Origin: JACKOD01 sp041591635
Lineage (GTDB): Bacteria > Pseudomonadota > Gammaproteobacteria > Pseudomonadales > Oleiphilaceae
Reading direction: 5' to 3'
Length of the DNA stretch: 15,512 bases
NCBI GenBank assembly: GCA_041591635.1
Contig: JBFHRO010000064.1
Span: 1-15,512, forward strand
Part shown: in pieces, positions 14,668 to 15,512 of the stretch
Layout: each line of letters begins with the position of its first letter
Numbering within the stretch: the first letter of the stretch is position 1
Program-made: the position numbers and the translations under genes
Notes under the pieces: model-generated
Database searches by the model: none
What the model saw: only the letters and a program-made list of their open reading frames with translations
What the model was told of the DNA's origin: nothing

Positions 14668-15512
14668 GCGACAAGCCATTGCCTGACGGCACCAACCCTC
14701 AGGCGGTTGTGTTCGACTATCTTGATGCCTTGCTGCACGAATCCTTTGCCGGTGCCACCACCGAAGAAGATGAAAACCCGCTTACCCGCTTGCGCAAAGC
14801 CAGTGAAGCGACGGCCAGGATACAAGACGCGCCAGTCACCAAGAAGCCGTCAGCGCGTAAACGCAAAATCACTGAAAAGAGCGCCATTCAAACGCCCGCT
14901 GAGGCTTTGCCTGCATCGGTTGAGTCAGTGAAGCCCGTGAAGTCAGTGGAACCCGTGGAGCCGGTGGAATCAGTGGAATCAGTGGAATCAATGGAACCGG
15001 TCGAACAGATTCATTCAGTTGAGCCAACGCCGCGGCTGCTTCTTTCGCCCCCCAAGACACCGGCCAGTGACAGCAACGCAGAAGGCAAATCCCTTGCCGC
15101 GCGCCGGCTTGCCCAGCGCGAGAGGCTACCCTTTGCCGCTGAAGTCAGAGAACCCGTTGCGCTTTCCCCCAGCTTTTTTATGCCGCAACTGGTGTTTGCA
15201 CCACCGGTGCCCGAATCTCCCCCGGTCGTCGCCGAAGCACTGCCGCAAGCACCTTTGGCCCCGACTTCTGCCAAGGTATCCGTGTCAGAGGATCGCAAGG
15301 CTCAGGCCAGACAGCGTATGGCCCAGTGGCGCGAGCTCTATGAGCGAACATTGGAACAAACACAGGAAGTCGGCTCGCCCGCGACCACCGAAGTCAGTGC
15401 CGCGACCGAGCCCGCACAAATGCGAGTACAGGCAGAAAAGCCCCTTGTAACCGAGCCGGTTGCCAAATCGCAAGCACGGATTGTGCAACCGGTGGCGCCG
15501 GTTGTGGTGGCA
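14664..15512 (+). CDS. parP: Chemotaxis array protein ParP, N-terminal part (3' truncated by window edge)
   Basis: A frame of 283 codons runs from ATG 14664 to the window end without a stop. An in-frame TAA at 14649 shows that this is the first possible ATG. The visible part is low-complexity, rich in Pro, Glu, Ala and Val, and has no catalytic motif. It opens with a short hydrophobic motif, FDYLDALLHESF at residues 17-28, then a Lys/Arg-rich segment and a V-E-S/P tandem repeat (86-115), and later a charged helix-like segment near 220-240 (DRKAQARQRMAQWRELYERT). Family ParP proteins have a variable N-terminal half and a CheW-like C-terminal domain that binds CheA and receptor tips. That domain should lie just beyond this window, so the call depends on position after parC and on the N-terminal motif. 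Confidence 0.75.
   Translation, partial: MSDKPLPDGTNPQAVVFDYLDALLHESFAGATTEEDENPLTRLRKASEATARIQDAPVTKKPSARKRKITEKSAIQTPAEALPASVESVKPVKSVEPVEPVESVESVESMEPVEQIHSVEPTPRLLLSPPKTPASDSNAEGKSLAARRLAQRERLPFAAEVREPVALSPSFFMPQLVFAPPVPESPPVVAEALPQAPLAPTSAKVSVSEDRKAQARQRMAQWRELYERTLEQTQEVGSPATTEVSAATEPAQMRVQAEKPLVTEPVAKSQARIVQPVAPVVVA
14919..15008 (+). repeat. Tandem V-E-S/P triplet repeat in parP
   Basis: Ten three-residue units of the form V-(E/K)-(S/P) fill residues 86-115 of ParP. The reading is VES VKP VKS VEP VEP VES VES VES MEP VEQ. At DNA level three exact copies of the 9-mer GTGGAATCA sit at 14964-14990, flanked by diverged copies. The pattern suggests growth by slippage in units of 9 bases, which keeps the frame. 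Confidence 0.9.

Overview
The window is a dense, single-strand flagellar and chemotaxis locus from a polarly flagellated gammaproteobacterium. The genes are the 3' end of fliR, then flhB, flhA, flhF, fleN, fliA, cheY, cheZ, cheA, cheB, motC, motD, a ParA-type ATPase (parC) and the 5' part of parP. This order is the one I recall from Pseudomonas and related marine genera. CheZ, FlhF/FleN and the ParC/ParP pair point to Gammaproteobacteria with a polar flagellum and polar chemoreceptor arrays. I cannot assign a genus from the sequence alone. No mobile element, tRNA, rRNA or CRISPR array is visible.

Region 1 (1-3758) holds the integral-membrane export-gate proteins of the flagellar type III secretion system. 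These are FliR (C-terminus only), the substrate-specificity switch FlhB and the ion-coupled gate FlhA. A good sigma-54 promoter candidate (GG-N10-GC, 1434-1450) lies between flhB and flhA. Region 2 (3834-6826) holds regulators of flagellar place and number (FlhF GTPase, FleN MinD-like ATPase) and the flagellar sigma factor FliA. An extended -10 promoter candidate precedes fleN.

Region 3 (6984-11867) is the chemotaxis phosphorelay: response regulator CheY (probably starting at TTG), phosphatase CheZ, kinase CheA and methylesterase CheB. CheA has a long Ala/Pro/Lys-rich linker, carrying four copies of a short acidic-amphipathic motif where a P2 domain would usually sit. Region 4 (11867-13395) is the MotC/MotD stator pair, translationally coupled to cheB and to each other (TGATG and ATGA overlaps).

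Region 5 (13396-15512) begins with a 293-base intergenic stretch holding a strong sigma-28 (FliA) promoter candidate. It is followed by parC, a 192-base spacer with a possible Cys-rich 40-codon ORF, and the open-ended N-terminal part of parP. The FliA encoded upstream would thus plausibly switch on the array-positioning genes downstream. Most of the window is conventional. The points worth a second look are the CheA linker repeats, the small ORF and G8 tract before parP, the V-E-S/P tandem repeat in ParP, and the promoter architecture.
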